A DNA stretch of 64,000 nt from Limnohabitans sp. Rim11 (GTDB taxonomy: Bacteria; Pseudomonadota; Gammaproteobacteria; Burkholderiales; Burkholderiaceae_C): the NCBI RefSeq assembly GCF_001269365.1, contig NZ_CXOM01000001.1:124090-188089 (forward strand), given 5' to 3'. The position numbers and the translations under genes were made by a program. Below the pieces are notes generated by a model. The model searched no databases and was not told where the DNA came from. It saw nothing but the letters and a program-made list of their open reading frames with translations. Position 1 is the first letter of the stretch. Every line of letters starts with the position of its first letter. Below are positions 30,670 through 40,359 of the stretch, one piece after another.

Positions 30670-30984
30670 ATGGTTTCCAATAACGCCAAAGAAGTACTGA
30701 TCCAAGGCATCACCTTGGAAGGACGAACATTCAGACCCAGTGACTGGGCTGAGCGTTTGGCCGGCGTGATGGGTCAATTTCGTCCGGGAGGCGCCACACC
30801 TGGAAGCCATTTGAGTTATTCGCCTTGGTGCATTCCCCAAACCTTTGACGGCATCAAGTGCGTTGTGGTGCACACCGACATTCGCGAATTCGAGCCCATG
30901 GCCTGGGACTTCCTCATGAACTTTGCCAAAGACAACAATTTGCAGGTTTCTGAGGCTTGTATCCTGCCCGATGCAAATAAGTAA
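30670..30984 (+). CDS. DUF3579 domain protein
   Basis: 104 residues, recognised as the DUF3579 family, which is largely betaproteobacterial. The core reads EVLIQGITLEGRTFRPSDWAERLAG, then SPWCIPQTFDGIKCVVV and MAWDFLMNFAKDNNLQV. No signal peptide or membrane span, so cytosolic. No biochemical function is known to me. Position between arg genes and rpsT is common in Burkholderiales. Ends at an intrinsic terminator. Confidence 0.85.
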   Translation: MVSNNAKEVLIQGITLEGRTFRPSDWAERLAGVMGQFRPGGATPGSHLSYSPWCIPQTFDGIKCVVVHTDIREFEPMAWDFLMNFAKDNNLQVSEACILPDANK

Positions 30985-31008
30985 AAGCATCTAAATACTA
31001 GCGCCCAC

Positions 31009-31035
31009 AAAAAAGCCGTCCTAAGACGGCTTTTT
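31009..31035. terminator. Terminator between DUF3579 gene and rpsT
   Basis: AAAAGCCGTC-CTAA-GACGGCTTTTT: a 6-bp GC core extended by A:T pairs, T run on the right and A run on the left. It can end the rightward DUF3579 transcript. Because the A run reads as T in the other direction, it can also end the leftward rpsT transcript. Confidence 0.85.
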
Positions 31036-31109
31036 GCTTTTCTTTGCTGACAGCGCACCCGTTTCAAACGGCGGCAACCCTAGTGGGTGCCGGGCTGATG
31101 ATCAATTGA

Positions 31110-31406
31110 TCAGGCGAGAGCCAAGGCTTTCACCTTGGTCGACAAGCGGCTCTTATCGCGAGCTGCTTTGTTTTTGTGGAAAATGCCCTTGTCGGCAATC
31201 GTGTCCACAACGGCTTGCATTTTTGCAAACAGTTCTGTTGCTTTGGTTTTGTCACCGGCCAGAACAGCTTTTTCAACGTTCTTGACAGCGGTGCGGTATT
31301 TGGAGCGCAGTGAAGTGTTCGCTGCGTTCAGTTTCACGTCTTGACGTGCGCGTTTACGGCCTGATGCCAGGCGGGGGTTCTTTTTCTTGGGTTTTCCAGA
31401 AGCCAT
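31110..31406 (-). CDS. rpsT: 30S ribosomal protein S20
   Basis: Primary 16S-rRNA-binding protein of the small subunit. 98 residues, Lys/Arg/Ala rich and helical ([27 protein letters not shown] at the start, [18 protein letters not shown] at the end). Monocistronic, divergent from murJ, with its own promoter and terminator, as is usual for rpsT. Confidence 0.97.
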   Translation of the reverse strand: MASGKPKKKNPRLASGRKRARQDVKLNAANTSLRSKYRTAVKNVEKAVLAGDKTKATELFAKMQAVVDTIADKGIFHKNKAARDKSRLSTKVKALALA

Positions 31407-31440
31407 TTTATTTGTCCTAGTTGTCTGAGGATGTTGTCAG

Positions 31441-31457
31441 CAAAGCCGGCTATTGTA
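31441..31457 (-). promoter_or_regulatory. rpsT promoter: -10 box plus GGCTTT start region
   Basis: Leftward TACAAT (31457-31452), four bases AGCC, then GGCTTTG. The layout matches the rpsP and rplS promoters in this window (TATAAT, four bases, GGCTTTTC). No good -35 is seen at 16-18 bases. Confidence 0.5.
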
Positions 31458-31540
31458 ACAGCCCAAAAGCCAGTTGGTCCAGAGTCCTACAAAGGCTTTT
31501 GGGAATCGCGAGGGCTTTGAGGAATCGCTACACTCTTGCC

Positions 31541-33106
31541 GTGAGCCTTCTTAAATCCGCTTCCACTGTCTCCCTTTGGACCTTGGCTTCCCGTGTCACG
31601 GGATTGATCCGAGAGCTTCTGATTGCCTCCGCTTTTGGGGCCAGTGCACTGACAGACGCCTTTAATGTGGCCTTTCGTATTCCAAATTTGTTCAGAAGGC
31701 TCTTTGCTGAAGGTGCTTTCAGTCAAGCTTTTGTGCCTGTCTTGGCCGCAAGCAAGGCTCAGCACGGGGAAGAGGCGACACGCACGGTCATTGACCATGT
31801 CGCTACTTTGTTGGCTTGGACATTGTTGATATTGAGTGTGGCAGGCGTACTTTTGGCGCCTTGGTTGGTTTGGGCCATGGCCGCCGGTTTGCAACAACAA
31901 CCCTACGCTTATGACGCCGCAGTTCACATGACGCGATGGATGTTTCCGTACATCGGTTTTATGTCGATGGTGGCTTTGTCTGCTGGCATCCTCAATACTT
32001 GGAAGCGTTTTGCCATACCCGCTGCCACGCCCGTCTTGCTCAATCTGTCCATGATTGGGGCGGCATGGTTGCTGGCGCCCTGGTTAAAGCGGCAAGGCGT
32101 TGAAGCCATTTACGCCTTGCCTGTGGGTGTCATGTTGGGCGGGTTTTTGCAGTTGGCCATTCAGATACCTGCCTTGAAAAGTTTGGGACTGTTGCCCAAG
32201 TTGGGCGTCAGTTGGCGTGCTATTCGAGGCGCTGCTCAAGACCCCGCTTCGCGCCAAATTGCCAGCCTCATGGTGCCCGCTTTGTTGGGGGTGGGTGTGG
32301 CTCAAATCTCGCTGCTCATCAATACCCAAATTGCATCGCACATGGCACCTGGTAGTGTGAGTTGGTTAACTTATGCCGACCGATTGATGGAATTTCCAAC
32401 GGCCATCTTAGGCGTTGCCTTGGGCGCGGTTTTGATGCCCCAATTGGCAGCTGCAAGGGCTAAGGGTGATCACAACGAATATGCCGCCATGTTGGATTGG
32501 GGCTTGCGCTTGGTGGTTTTGTTGGCATTGCCGTGTGCGGCAGCCTTACTGACCTTTTCTCAGCCACTGGTGTCGGTGCTGTACCACTATGGGGCCTTCA
32601 CTGACAAGGATGTTCAGCAAACCACGCTGGCCTTGAGTGGCTATGGTGTGGGCTTGCTAGGTTTGGTGGCCATTAAGGTTTTGGCACCCGGTTATTACGC
32701 CAGTCAAGACGTCAAAACGCCCGTCAAAATTGCCATCGTCGTTTTGTGTTTTACCCAATTGATGAACCTTTTATTGGTGCCTTACTTGGCTCACGCTGGC
32801 TTGGCCTTGTCCATTGGTTTGGGTGCCTTGCTCAACGCGGGTTGGCTGTTTGTGGGCTTGTTGCGCAAAGGCAGTTTCAAGCCGCAGCCTGGATGGCTGC
32901 AGTTTGGGCTTAAAGTGGTCATGGCAACGGTTTTGTTGGCCGCGTTTTTGGCTTTCATCGCATTCAAATTAGATTGGTTACAAATGAGGCAACAAGCCGG
33001 TTTGCGATTGGGCGCAATGAGCTTGGTCATGCTGTCCTCTGCGGCCATTTATTTTGGGACTCTGTGGCTGTGTGGTTTGCGCTTGCGAACATTTTTGCGC
33101 CGATAA
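31541..33106 (+). CDS. murJ: Lipid II flippase MurJ
   Basis: Moves undecaprenyl-linked peptidoglycan precursor across the inner membrane. 521 residues with about 14 membrane helices, MOP superfamily. The start is GTG at 31541, giving MSLLKSASTVSLWTLASRVTGLIRELLIASAFG, the conserved MurJ N-terminus with its essential arginines (RIPNLFRRLFAEGAFSQAFVP follows). An in-frame ATG 120 bases upstream would place 40 non-conserved residues in front. Divergent from rpsT; the SirB1-like gene follows after 28 bases. Confidence 0.95.
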   Translation: MSLLKSASTVSLWTLASRVTGLIRELLIASAFGASALTDAFNVAFRIPNLFRRLFAEGAFSQAFVPVLAASKAQHGEEATRTVIDHVATLLAWTLLILSVAGVLLAPWLVWAMAAGLQQQPYAYDAAVHMTRWMFPYIGFMSMVALSAGILNTWKRFAIPAATPVLLNLSMIGAAWLLAPWLKRQGVEAIYALPVGVMLGGFLQLAIQIPALKSLGLLPKLGVSWRAIRGAAQDPASRQIASLMVPALLGVGVAQISLLINTQIASHMAPGSVSWLTYADRLMEFPTAILGVALGAVLMPQLAAARAKGDHNEYAAMLDWGLRLVVLLALPCAAALLTFSQPLVSVLYHYGAFTDKDVQQTTLALSGYGVGLLGLVAIKVLAPGYYASQDVKTPVKIAIVVLCFTQLMNLLLVPYLAHAGLALSIGLGALLNAGWLFVGLLRKGSFKPQPGWLQFGLKVVMATVLLAAFLAFIAFKLDWLQMRQQAGLRLGAMSLVMLSSAAIYFGTLWLCGLRLRTFLRR

Positions 33107-33134
33107 ACGACTTGAATATAGACCTGTTTAACTT

Positions 33135-33977
33135 ATGAAGTTTTCAATTGAGACGGTGACGCCTCTGAGTTATTTCAAAAGCTTGGTAGGGGCTGAAGCG
33201 CAGTTTCCTTTGCTGGAAGCGGCTGCTTCCATCGCGCAAGATGAAGAACCACAACTGGACATTCAAGAGATCTTGGCCACTTGTGATGCCTTGTTGGTCA
33301 GGCTCAAGCGTCGCGTTAAAGCAGAGGCCGACCCCATGCGCAAGTTGTCGGTTTTGAACCAGTTCTTCTATACCGACTTGGGATTCTCTGGCAATGCCAA
33401 CAACTTTTACGCGCCCGAAAATAGCTATGTCAATGAAGTGCTTCAAACACGCAGAGGCATTCCTATTTCCATTGCCGTGATTTGGTTGGAGCTGGCACAA
33501 GCATTGGATTTGCAGGCGGAAGGTATTTCATTCCCTGGCCATTTTTTGGTCAAAGTCACATTGCCCGAAGGCTTGGTTGTTTTAGATCCTTTGACGGGCG
33601 ATTCATTGGGGCTGGACAATTTGGCGGAAAGGTTAGCGCCATTCCGTCAGCATCTCGGTGACGCAAGCGATATGGAAGCGCCATTGGGCTTGTATTTGCA
33701 ACCCGCACCACCGAGAGACATTTTGACGCGCATGCTTCGAAATTTGAAAGAAATTTTCAACAGCCAGGAAGATTGGCCGCGCCTGATCAAGGTTCAGGAT
33801 CGGCTCCTAGTGTTACACCCAGATGCCCCTGCCGAAAAACGAGATCGTGGATTGGCACTCATTGAACTGGGTCAGAACAAAGCGGCGCGCGACGATTTGT
33901 TGCAATATGTGTTGGCACAGCCGGATGCCAGTGACGTGCCTGAAATTCAGAGGCGACTGGCCTCGCTTCAAATTTGA
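33135..33977 (+). CDS. SirB1-like protein (transglutaminase-like core with TPR)
   Basis: 280 residues. Residues about 30-190 match the SirB1/transglutaminase-like family (FFYTDLGFSGNANNFYAPENSYVNEVLQTRRGIPISIAVIWLELA and GISFPGHFLVKV). The tail (about 205-280) looks like TPR helices. The family includes E. coli SirB1 and relatives that sit next to peptide-release-factor genes; the catalytic Cys of true transglutaminases is not evident here. Function unknown. Probably co-transcribed with murJ, and convergent with purM. Confidence 0.8.
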   Translation: MKFSIETVTPLSYFKSLVGAEAQFPLLEAAASIAQDEEPQLDIQEILATCDALLVRLKRRVKAEADPMRKLSVLNQFFYTDLGFSGNANNFYAPENSYVNEVLQTRRGIPISIAVIWLELAQALDLQAEGISFPGHFLVKVTLPEGLVVLDPLTGDSLGLDNLAERLAPFRQHLGDASDMEAPLGLYLQPAPPRDILTRMLRNLKEIFNSQEDWPRLIKVQDRLLVLHPDAPAEKRDRGLALIELGQNKAARDDLLQYVLAQPDASDVPEIQRRLASLQI

Positions 33978-33995
33978 AGAACTAAGACTCTTTGC

Positions 33996-35027
33996 TTATT
34001 TGACAACGACCTGAGCGCCATCGCCTTGGTCCGCAATTACGCCAATTTGGTAGACCTTTTCGCCCGATTGGCGCAGCGTCTCAGCGCAGGCTTGAGCGTG
34101 AGCGGGGTCAATCACCACCACCATGCCAATCCCATTGTTGAAGGTGCGATTCATTTCGATGTCGTCAATGCCCGCAGTTTGTTGCAACCACGCAAACAAT
34201 TCTGATTGTGGCCAACTTCCCTTTTGGAGATGCGCTGCTGTGCCTTCTGGCAAGACGCGAGGGATGTTTTCTAACAGGCCACCACCCGTGATGTGCGCCA
34301 AGGCTTTGATGGGGTGCATCGACAAGGCGTGCAAGACAGGTTTGACGTACAAGCGTGTAGGTGCCATCACGGCTTGTTTAAAGCTTAGTCCATCGAGTGT
34401 GGCGGGCAGATTGTCGGCAGCGCGCTCAATGCATTTGCGAACCAAGCTAAAGCCGTTGGAGTGAACACCGTGAGAGCCCAAGCCCAACACAATGTCGCCA
34501 GCTTTGACATCGCGACCCGTCAAGATTTTTGATTTCTCGACAGCTCCCACTGCAAATCCGGCTAAGTCGTATTCGCCATCGGGGTACATACCCGGCATTT
34601 CGGCTGTTTCGCCGCCTATCAGCGCGCAACCGGACATTTCACAACCATTGGCAATGCCACCGACCACAGCGGCGGCTGTGTCGACATCGAGCTTGCCGCA
34701 GGCAAAGTAATCGAGGAAAAACAAGGGCTCTGCACCTTGCACCAAGACATCGTTCACGCTCATGGCCACCAAATCGATGCCGACTGTGTCGTGCATTTGC
34801 CATTCAAAAGCCAACTTAAGCTTGGTGCCCACACCGTCCGTGCCCGAGACCAAGACAGGCTCTTTGTAGCGCTTTGGGACTTCAAATAGAGCGCCAAACC
34901 CACCAATGCCCGCCAAAACACCTTCGCGCATGGTTTTCTTGGCCAAGGGCTTGATGCGTTCAACCAAAGCATCGCCAGCAACGATGTCGACGCCAGCGTC
35001 TTTGTAAGAAAGGGGAGTAGAGCTCAT
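33996..35027 (-). CDS. purM: Phosphoribosylformylglycinamidine cyclo-ligase (AIR synthetase)
   Basis: ATP-dependent ring closure of FGAM to AIR in purine synthesis. 343 residues. The start [27 protein letters not shown] at 35027 is the conserved N-terminus (SYKDAGVDI); the open frame upstream runs into the perM promoter. Also seen: [37 protein letters not shown] and [16 protein letters not shown]. Divergent from the perM-hda operon, as in other Burkholderiales. Confidence 0.97.
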   Translation of the reverse strand: MSSTPLSYKDAGVDIVAGDALVERIKPLAKKTMREGVLAGIGGFGALFEVPKRYKEPVLVSGTDGVGTKLKLAFEWQMHDTVGIDLVAMSVNDVLVQGAEPLFFLDYFACGKLDVDTAAAVVGGIANGCEMSGCALIGGETAEMPGMYPDGEYDLAGFAVGAVEKSKILTGRDVKAGDIVLGLGSHGVHSNGFSLVRKCIERAADNLPATLDGLSFKQAVMAPTRLYVKPVLHALSMHPIKALAHITGGGLLENIPRVLPEGTAAHLQKGSWPQSELFAWLQQTAGIDDIEMNRTFNNGIGMVVVIDPAHAQACAETLRQSGEKVYQIGVIADQGDGAQVVVK

Positions 35028-35158
35028 GAGAAAAAAGGGGAAATTGGTAGGACTGAGGTCGGGAGGACTAAAATCAAGACTTATTTTAGGTGCAGTCGGC
35101 CCCGCATCTGATCTATGTGCCAGCTTCTTTTTATGTTCCTTCACTTCAAACAGCCAAC

Positions 35159-36226
35159 ATGCCCCTGATCCAATCCACCAAAAGCTTGACCATCGGGATC
35201 GGTGTCGCAATGTTGGTGGCGCTTTTGTTGTGGATGCTTGGGCCTGTTTTGGTGCCTTTTGCTGTCGCGGCAGTTTTAGCTTACGCACTGCACCCAGCGG
35301 TGCTTCATTTGCAAAAGAGATTGCCTTTCTTGCCCCGCACCCTCAGTGTGGTGCTGGTCGAAATTTTTGCCTTGCTGGTGGTTGTCAGTGTGCTGTTTTT
35401 GTTGATCCCCATTCTGACCAAAGAAATCCCTTTGCTTCAGCAGCAACTTCCTAGTTTGCTCGATCAATTGGCTTTGTCACTCAATCCATTGCTGGCTCAG
35501 TTTGGTTTGAACTTAACTTTGGACATCGGCAGTTTGAAGTCGCAAATCATCAAGTACCTCAGCACCAACCGCGAAGATTGGATGGATCCACTCATTGCTT
35601 CCTTGAAATTGGGCGGTAGCTTTGCATTGGCAGTCCTTGGCAATTTCATTTTGATTCCGGTTGTTTTGTTCTATTTGCTGAGCGAGTGGGACCGCTGGGT
35701 TTCTCATGTGGTGGCATGGGTTCCCATTCGCTGGCGCCCTAGCTACGACAGTTTCATGAATGAATGTGATGCTGTTTTGGGGCAATACCTGCGGGGGCAA
35801 ATTTTGGTCATGCTGGTGCTGTCTGTTTTTTACGCTGCTGCGCTTTCGATGTTCGGGCTTGATTTGGCCTTGCCGATTGGCGTCTTCACGGGCTTGGCTG
35901 TGTGCGTTCCTTATCTTGGATTTGGCTTGGGTTTGATTCTGGCGTTGTTGGCAGGATTGCTGCAATTTGCATCTTTCAAAGCTGTGATCATGGTCGCTGT
36001 GGTTTACGGTGCCGGCCAATTGATTGAAAGCTTCTGGTTGACGCCCAAATTGGTCGGTGAGCGCATTGGCCTGCATCCACTGACTGTCATTTTTGCTTTG
36101 TTGGCATTGGGCCAATTGTTTGGCTTTGTCGGTGTCTTGGTGGCATTGCCTGTCAGTGCTGTGCTGTTGGTTGCCATACGGCGTGCTCGTGATCAATATT
36201 TCAGCAGTAAGCTGTACCAAGGGTAA
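35159..36226 (+). CDS. AI-2E/PerM family transporter
   Basis: 355 residues, about 8 membrane helices in the AI-2E-exporter (UPF0118) pattern: two N-terminal spans, a soluble amphipathic stretch (about 105-155), then [17 protein letters not shown] and the paired C-terminal helices with [44 protein letters not shown]. Family members export AI-2 or act as Na+/H+ antiporters; substrate unknown. Start chosen at 35159 ([15 protein letters not shown]). First gene of an operon with hda. Confidence 0.88.
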   Translation: MPLIQSTKSLTIGIGVAMLVALLLWMLGPVLVPFAVAAVLAYALHPAVLHLQKRLPFLPRTLSVVLVEIFALLVVVSVLFLLIPILTKEIPLLQQQLPSLLDQLALSLNPLLAQFGLNLTLDIGSLKSQIIKYLSTNREDWMDPLIASLKLGGSFALAVLGNFILIPVVLFYLLSEWDRWVSHVVAWVPIRWRPSYDSFMNECDAVLGQYLRGQILVMLVLSVFYAAALSMFGLDLALPIGVFTGLAVCVPYLGFGLGLILALLAGLLQFASFKAVIMVAVVYGAGQLIESFWLTPKLVGERIGLHPLTVIFALLALGQLFGFVGVLVALPVSAVLLVAIRRARDQYFSSKLYQG

Positions 36227-36231
36227 AGCGA

Positions 36232-36918
36232 ATGAAGCAAATGGCCTTGGACATTGGTCTGCAAACACTGCCCACGCTGGACAGTTTTTTTGCAGGCCCT
36301 AACTTGGCCGCCTTGCAGCATCTCAAACTGTGGACTTCAGGCAACATGCCAAGCCCCGTGCCCACTTATTTGTGGGGTGAAAACGGCTCAGGCAAAACAC
36401 ATTTGTTGCGCGCGGCGTATGCAGCTTTGAAAGACCAAGGCTTGGCAGTTGGTTGGATCGATGAAACAAATCAGACGCAGCTTTCATTCGATGAGTCGTG
36501 GGTGGCGGTCATCATGGACAATGTTCATTTGTACAACCTCGAGCAACAACAAGCTGCATTCAACTGGTTTGTGAATGCGCTTACTCCCAAGTCTGGACAG
36601 CCGCGTTGGGTGCTGGCGGCAGGAACACTGCCTCCTGCCGATTTAAAGCTCAGAGACGATTTGCGATCTCGCTTGGGATGGGGCCATGTGTATGCCCTTC
36701 AAGTTTTGAGCGAGCCTGAAAGGCTTGCTGTATTGCAACAAGAAGCAGAGCAGCGTGGCTTGCACTTGAGTGATGAAGTCATGTCTTACATGCTGAACCG
36801 TTTTTCTAGAGATTTAGGCAGCCTCATGACGCTTTTGGATCACTTAGATCAATACGCTTTGCAAGCGCAAAGAGCCATCACCATTCCATTGATCAAGTCG
36901 ATGTTGGAGAACGCATGA
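36232..36918 (+). CDS. hda: DnaA regulatory inactivator Hda
   Basis: AAA+ protein that works with the DNA-loaded sliding clamp to stimulate DnaA-ATP hydrolysis after initiation. 228 residues. The N-terminus KQMALDIGL resembles the clamp-binding peptide. Walker A is GENGSGKT (49-56), Walker B is in WVAVIMDNVH, and the C-terminal LNRFSRDLGSLMTLLDHLDQYAL carries the sensor-2 type arginine. No DNA-binding domain IV, which separates it from DnaA. Overlaps the HAD gene by ATGA. Confidence 0.92.
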   Translation: MKQMALDIGLQTLPTLDSFFAGPNLAALQHLKLWTSGNMPSPVPTYLWGENGSGKTHLLRAAYAALKDQGLAVGWIDETNQTQLSFDESWVAVIMDNVHLYNLEQQQAAFNWFVNALTPKSGQPRWVLAAGTLPPADLKLRDDLRSRLGWGHVYALQVLSEPERLAVLQQEAEQRGLHLSDEVMSYMLNRFSRDLGSLMTLLDHLDQYALQAQRAITIPLIKSMLENA

Positions 36919-37580
36919 ACTTGACGCTGTTCGATTTAGACCACACCTTGCTGCCCATTGATTCCGATTATTCATGGGGTGAGTTTTCTCTCAAAATGGG
37001 TTGGGTCGATCCCGAGTTGTTCAAGGCAAAAAACGATCAATTTTTTGCAGATTACCAAGCGGGCGTTTTGGACATTCACGACTATGTGAAGTTTGCCACC
37101 GAGGCGGTCCGTCTCAAGGGGCCCGAGTTGGCAGCCAAGGCACACCAGCAATTCATGCAAGAGGTGGTTTTGCCGGTGATCAAGCCGAGTGCCTTGAGCT
37201 TGATCAAGCAGCACCAAGACGCGGGTGATCATGTCATGGTTGTCACCGCCACCAACGAGTTTGTGACGCGGCCCATCGCAAAAGCCCTGGGCATTCAAGA
37301 ACTCATCGCTGTAGAGTTGGCCAAAGATTCAACGGGCTGGATCACAGGAGAAATCTTGGGAACACCTTCTTTCAAAGCTGGCAAGGTGGCGCGGGTTGAA
37401 GCGTGGCTGTCTGCGCATCAAAAATCTTGGCAGGATGTGCACATTACTTTTTATTCCGACTCTTTGAATGATTTACCTTTGTTGGAGAAGGCGCAGACTC
37501 CTGTGGCCACCAACCCAGATGCGCGTTTGCGTCAACTTGCGACCGATCGAGGCTGGCGCATACTAGAACTGTTTACATGA
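36915..37580 (+). CDS. HAD-superfamily subfamily IB hydrolase (SerB-like)
   Basis: 221 residues. HAD motif I is FDLDHTLLP (residues 6-14) with the nucleophile D7 and acid/base D9, motif II is VVTATN (about 108), motif III Lys is in FKAGK (about 154), and motif IV is FYSDSLNDLPLLE (about 178). The HAD-IB group contains phosphoserine phosphatase and related small-molecule phosphatases; the substrate here is not determined. It sits between hda and pcnB with 4-base ATGA overlaps on both sides, so it is tightly co-translated. Confidence 0.88.
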   Translation: MNLTLFDLDHTLLPIDSDYSWGEFSLKMGWVDPELFKAKNDQFFADYQAGVLDIHDYVKFATEAVRLKGPELAAKAHQQFMQEVVLPVIKPSALSLIKQHQDAGDHVMVVTATNEFVTRPIAKALGIQELIAVELAKDSTGWITGEILGTPSFKAGKVARVEAWLSAHQKSWQDVHITFYSDSLNDLPLLEKAQTPVATNPDARLRQLATDRGWRILELFT

Positions 37581-39058
37581 TCAAAAAATTCATTCAAAAA
37601 ATATTGGGCAAACCCCAGACCACGGCCTCTGGTACCTATTTTGGCCAGCGCGTTGAAATTCCTCCCGCGGTTCATGGCATCGATGTGGCACTGGTGGATG
37701 AGCGCGCCTTGAACGTCGTTAGAACCTTGCAAGATGCGGGTTTTGAGGCCTATGTGGTGGGCGGCGCAGTCAGAGATTTGTTGTTGGGTTTAAGACCCAA
37801 GGACTTTGATGTCGCAACAGACGCAACGCCCGAGGAAGTGAAGGGCTTGTTTAGACGTGCCTTCATCATCGGCCGTCGTTTTCGAATTGTGCATGTGGTC
37901 TACGGCAGAGGTCGTGAGCATGAAGTGATTGAGGTCTCCACTTTCCGTGCGTATCTAGACAATCGTGCGGCAGAGCAAGTGGTGGGCAATGAGAAAACCA
38001 GCAAATCAGAATTGGCTGGCATGAAGCACGCCGTCGATTCAAGTGGCCGCGTTTTAAGAGACAACGTCTGGGGCCCCCAAGACGAAGATGCCACCCGCCG
38101 TGACTTCACGGTCAACGCCATGTACTACGACCCTGAGTCGCAATATTTGGTCGACTATCACGGCGGCATGCAAGATGCGAAAAAGAAAATTTTGCGCATG
38201 ATTGGCGATCCTGTTGCGCGCTACCGCGAAGATCCGGTTCGAATCATTCGTGCCGTTCGATTTGCTGCCAAATTGAGCCCCTTGGGTTTTAAATTGGAAA
38301 GCAAAACGGGCAAACCATTGGCCACCATGCTCAAGTTGTTGGCCGATGTGCCGCAAAGCCGATTGTTTGATGAAATGCTCAAGTTGTTGCAAACCGGCCA
38401 CGCGCTAGCGTCCATTGCGCAACTGCAAGAATTGGGTTTGCACAAAGGCATTTATCCGCTTTTGGATGTAGTGGTTGAAAGGTCAGACACGGCCTTTGTG
38501 AAGGCCGCACTGGTAGACACAGACAGGCGCGTGGGTGAGGGAAAACCGGTTGCACCTAGCTTCTTGTTGGCCTGCGTCTTGTGGGCCGATGTGAAAGCGG
38601 GATGGGACCTTCGATTGGCCAAGCGTGTGCCGCCTTTCCCCGCATTGCAAGAAGCCATTGACGAAGTCTTCGAAGCCCGAATTGGGGATGTCTCTGGCCG
38701 CGGTAAGCTGGCGGCAGACATGCGTGAAATTTGGATGATGCAACCCCGATTTGAAAAGCGAATTGGCAGTACGCCCTTTAGTTTGGTTGAGCAAGCGCGC
38801 TTCAGAGCGGGCTTTGACTTTTTAAGATTGCGCGCTGAAGTTAGTGAGGTCGATGTGACGCTTGCCGACTGGTGGCAAGAATTTAGTACGGCCGATGATG
38901 TGGCGCGTGAAGATTTGATTCAACAAGCCAAATCTGACAAACCCAATCACGCCCAGGCGACGCCTGGCAAAGCGCGTCGCGCGCCCAGAAGACGCAAGCC
39001 TGCCAACAAGACTGGCGGCAGCGAAGCTGAATCGTCTGGCGACCTGCCGCGCGATTGA
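37577..39058 (+). CDS. pcnB: Poly(A) polymerase I
   Basis: Adds 3' poly(A) tails to RNAs, promoting decay. 493 residues. Class II nucleotidyltransferase signature AYVVGGAVRDLLLGLRPKDFDVATDATPEEV (about 59-90), then the RDFTVNAMYYD and YREDPVRIIRAVRFAAKL segments that separate PcnB from CCA-adding enzyme. The basic tail (KARRAPRRRKPANKT) is typical of PcnB. ATGA overlap with the HAD gene upstream; folK follows. Confidence 0.95.
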   Translation: MIKKFIQKILGKPQTTASGTYFGQRVEIPPAVHGIDVALVDERALNVVRTLQDAGFEAYVVGGAVRDLLLGLRPKDFDVATDATPEEVKGLFRRAFIIGRRFRIVHVVYGRGREHEVIEVSTFRAYLDNRAAEQVVGNEKTSKSELAGMKHAVDSSGRVLRDNVWGPQDEDATRRDFTVNAMYYDPESQYLVDYHGGMQDAKKKILRMIGDPVARYREDPVRIIRAVRFAAKLSPLGFKLESKTGKPLATMLKLLADVPQSRLFDEMLKLLQTGHALASIAQLQELGLHKGIYPLLDVVVERSDTAFVKAALVDTDRRVGEGKPVAPSFLLACVLWADVKAGWDLRLAKRVPPFPALQEAIDEVFEARIGDVSGRGKLAADMREIWMMQPRFEKRIGSTPFSLVEQARFRAGFDFLRLRAEVSEVDVTLADWWQEFSTADDVAREDLIQQAKSDKPNHAQATPGKARRAPRRRKPANKTGGSEAESSGDLPRD

Positions 39059-39072
39059 AGTTTTTGGGCATC

Positions 39073-39567
39073 ATGCAGCGCGATGAAGTTTCTGTTTATG
39101 TTGGCTTGGGTGCCAACTTAGGTGATGCTCTGCAAACTGTTCAAAAGGCCTCGGCAGAGTTGGCCAATTTGCCTTTAACGCAACTTGTGGTTTGTTCGTC
39201 GCTTTATCAGTCTTCTCCGGTCGACGCGCAGGGGCCAGATTTTGTCAATGCAGTGGTTTATTTAAAGACCCGCTTAAATGCAATTGACTTTTTGCATGCC
39301 TGCCAAGCGATTGAGAACCGTGCTGGCAGAGAGCGACCGTATCTGAATGCGCCCCGAACGCTTGACATCGATATTCTTATGTTTGGTGAGGCCACTGTGA
39401 TCAGTGAAGAATTAATTTTGCCGCACCCAAGAATGAAGGATCGCGCATTTGTTTTGTTGCCCTTGAATGAAATAGCCCCTCAGTGGGTTAGCGCAAGCGA
39501 CCTGCTGAAAGTCAACGGACAAGTTGTTCGTTTGGTTCAGTCTGGGGTCAACTCAACGACAACTTAA
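39073..39567 (+). CDS. folK: HPPK: 2-amino-4-hydroxy-6-hydroxymethyldihydropteridine pyrophosphokinase
   Basis: Transfers pyrophosphate from ATP to 6-hydroxymethyl-dihydropterin in folate synthesis. 164 residues. Signature pieces: YVGLGANLGD at the N-terminus, VVCSSLYQSSPVD, and RERPYLNAPRTLDIDILMFG with the two catalytic aspartates, then LPHPRMKDRAFVLLPL. Start set at the ATG 39073 (MQRDEVSVYVG). A TTG at 39055 overlapping the pcnB stop would add six residues. Last gene of the perM-folK operon. Confidence 0.94.
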   Translation: MQRDEVSVYVGLGANLGDALQTVQKASAELANLPLTQLVVCSSLYQSSPVDAQGPDFVNAVVYLKTRLNAIDFLHACQAIENRAGRERPYLNAPRTLDIDILMFGEATVISEELILPHPRMKDRAFVLLPLNEIAPQWVSASDLLKVNGQVVRLVQSGVNSTTT

Positions 39568-39694
39568 GCGTGTCAGATTTATCACGCCAATGCCACAAAA
39601 TCGTCATCTGGTTGAAATTTGGGTGTCATAAAGGTTTAAACTTCCGCTTGATTTGAAGGGCACAGCTCTTCGCTTTCAGTCTACGGAGAGTTTT

Positions 39695-40342
39695 ATGTTT
39701 TTTGGAAAACTTCTACCCAAAGAGGGTAACTTCTTTGGGTTGTTCAATCAGCACGCTGACCGCATTGTTGAAGCGGCCCGCGCATTTTCTAACCTGGTGC
39801 TTAACTACACCGACGACCATTTGCGTGAAAAATACACGCAAGATGTGGACAACGCTGAGCGAGCTGCTGACCGTGTCACGCACGAAGTTAACCGCCTGAT
39901 TCACACCACATTTATCACGCCCATCGATCGCGAACAAATTCACACGCTCATTAATTTGATGGATGATGTCGCCGATTTGATTCAAGACTCAGCTGAGACC
40001 ATGGCTTTGTATGACGTTCGAGTCATGACAGAAGAAATTTCTCGTCTGACTGATTTGTCCGTGAAATGTTGTGAGCGTGTTCGCGATGCCGTCAGCATGC
40101 TGGGGAAAATTGCCGATCCAGCCACTGCGGAAGCGGCTTTGAAAACTTGCGAAGAAATTGATCGTTTGGAGTCTGATGCGGATCGTGTGATGCGCAGCGC
40201 CATGAGCAAGCTCTTCAGAGAAGAACCCGATGTGCGTGAAGTCATTAAGTTAAAAGCAATTTACGAATTATTGGAAACCATCACAGACAAATGTGAAGAT
40301 GTGGCCAATCAAATCGAGGGCATCGTCCTCGAGAACTCCTGA
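39695..40342 (+). CDS. DUF47/PhoU-like phosphate transport accessory protein
   Basis: 215 residues, all-helical, cytosolic. Family DUF47 (PhoU-like, formerly TIGR00153), which usually precedes a PiT transporter and is thought to regulate it. Conserved pieces: FFGLFNQHADRIVEAA, ERAADRVTHEVNRLIHTTFITPIDREQIHTL and the C-terminal LKAIYELLETITDKCEDVANQIEGIVLENS. Start at 39695 with GGAGAG 7 bases upstream. pit follows after 17 bases. The 127 bases upstream, after folK, hold the promoter. Confidence 0.92.
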   Translation: MFFGKLLPKEGNFFGLFNQHADRIVEAARAFSNLVLNYTDDHLREKYTQDVDNAERAADRVTHEVNRLIHTTFITPIDREQIHTLINLMDDVADLIQDSAETMALYDVRVMTEEISRLTDLSVKCCERVRDAVSMLGKIADPATAEAALKTCEEIDRLESDADRVMRSAMSKLFREEPDVREVIKLKAIYELLETITDKCEDVANQIEGIVLENS

Positions 40343-40359
40343 GTCTAGGAATTACTAGC

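Noticed and set aside
34996-35288. N-terminal extension of purM to 35288
   Set aside because: The extra residues are not part of the PurM family and would cover the perM start and divergent promoter region.
35513-36268. 251-codon open frame opposite the PerM-family gene
   Set aside because: Gln/Arg/Asn-rich reverse of a hydrophobic membrane protein; typical antisense artefact.
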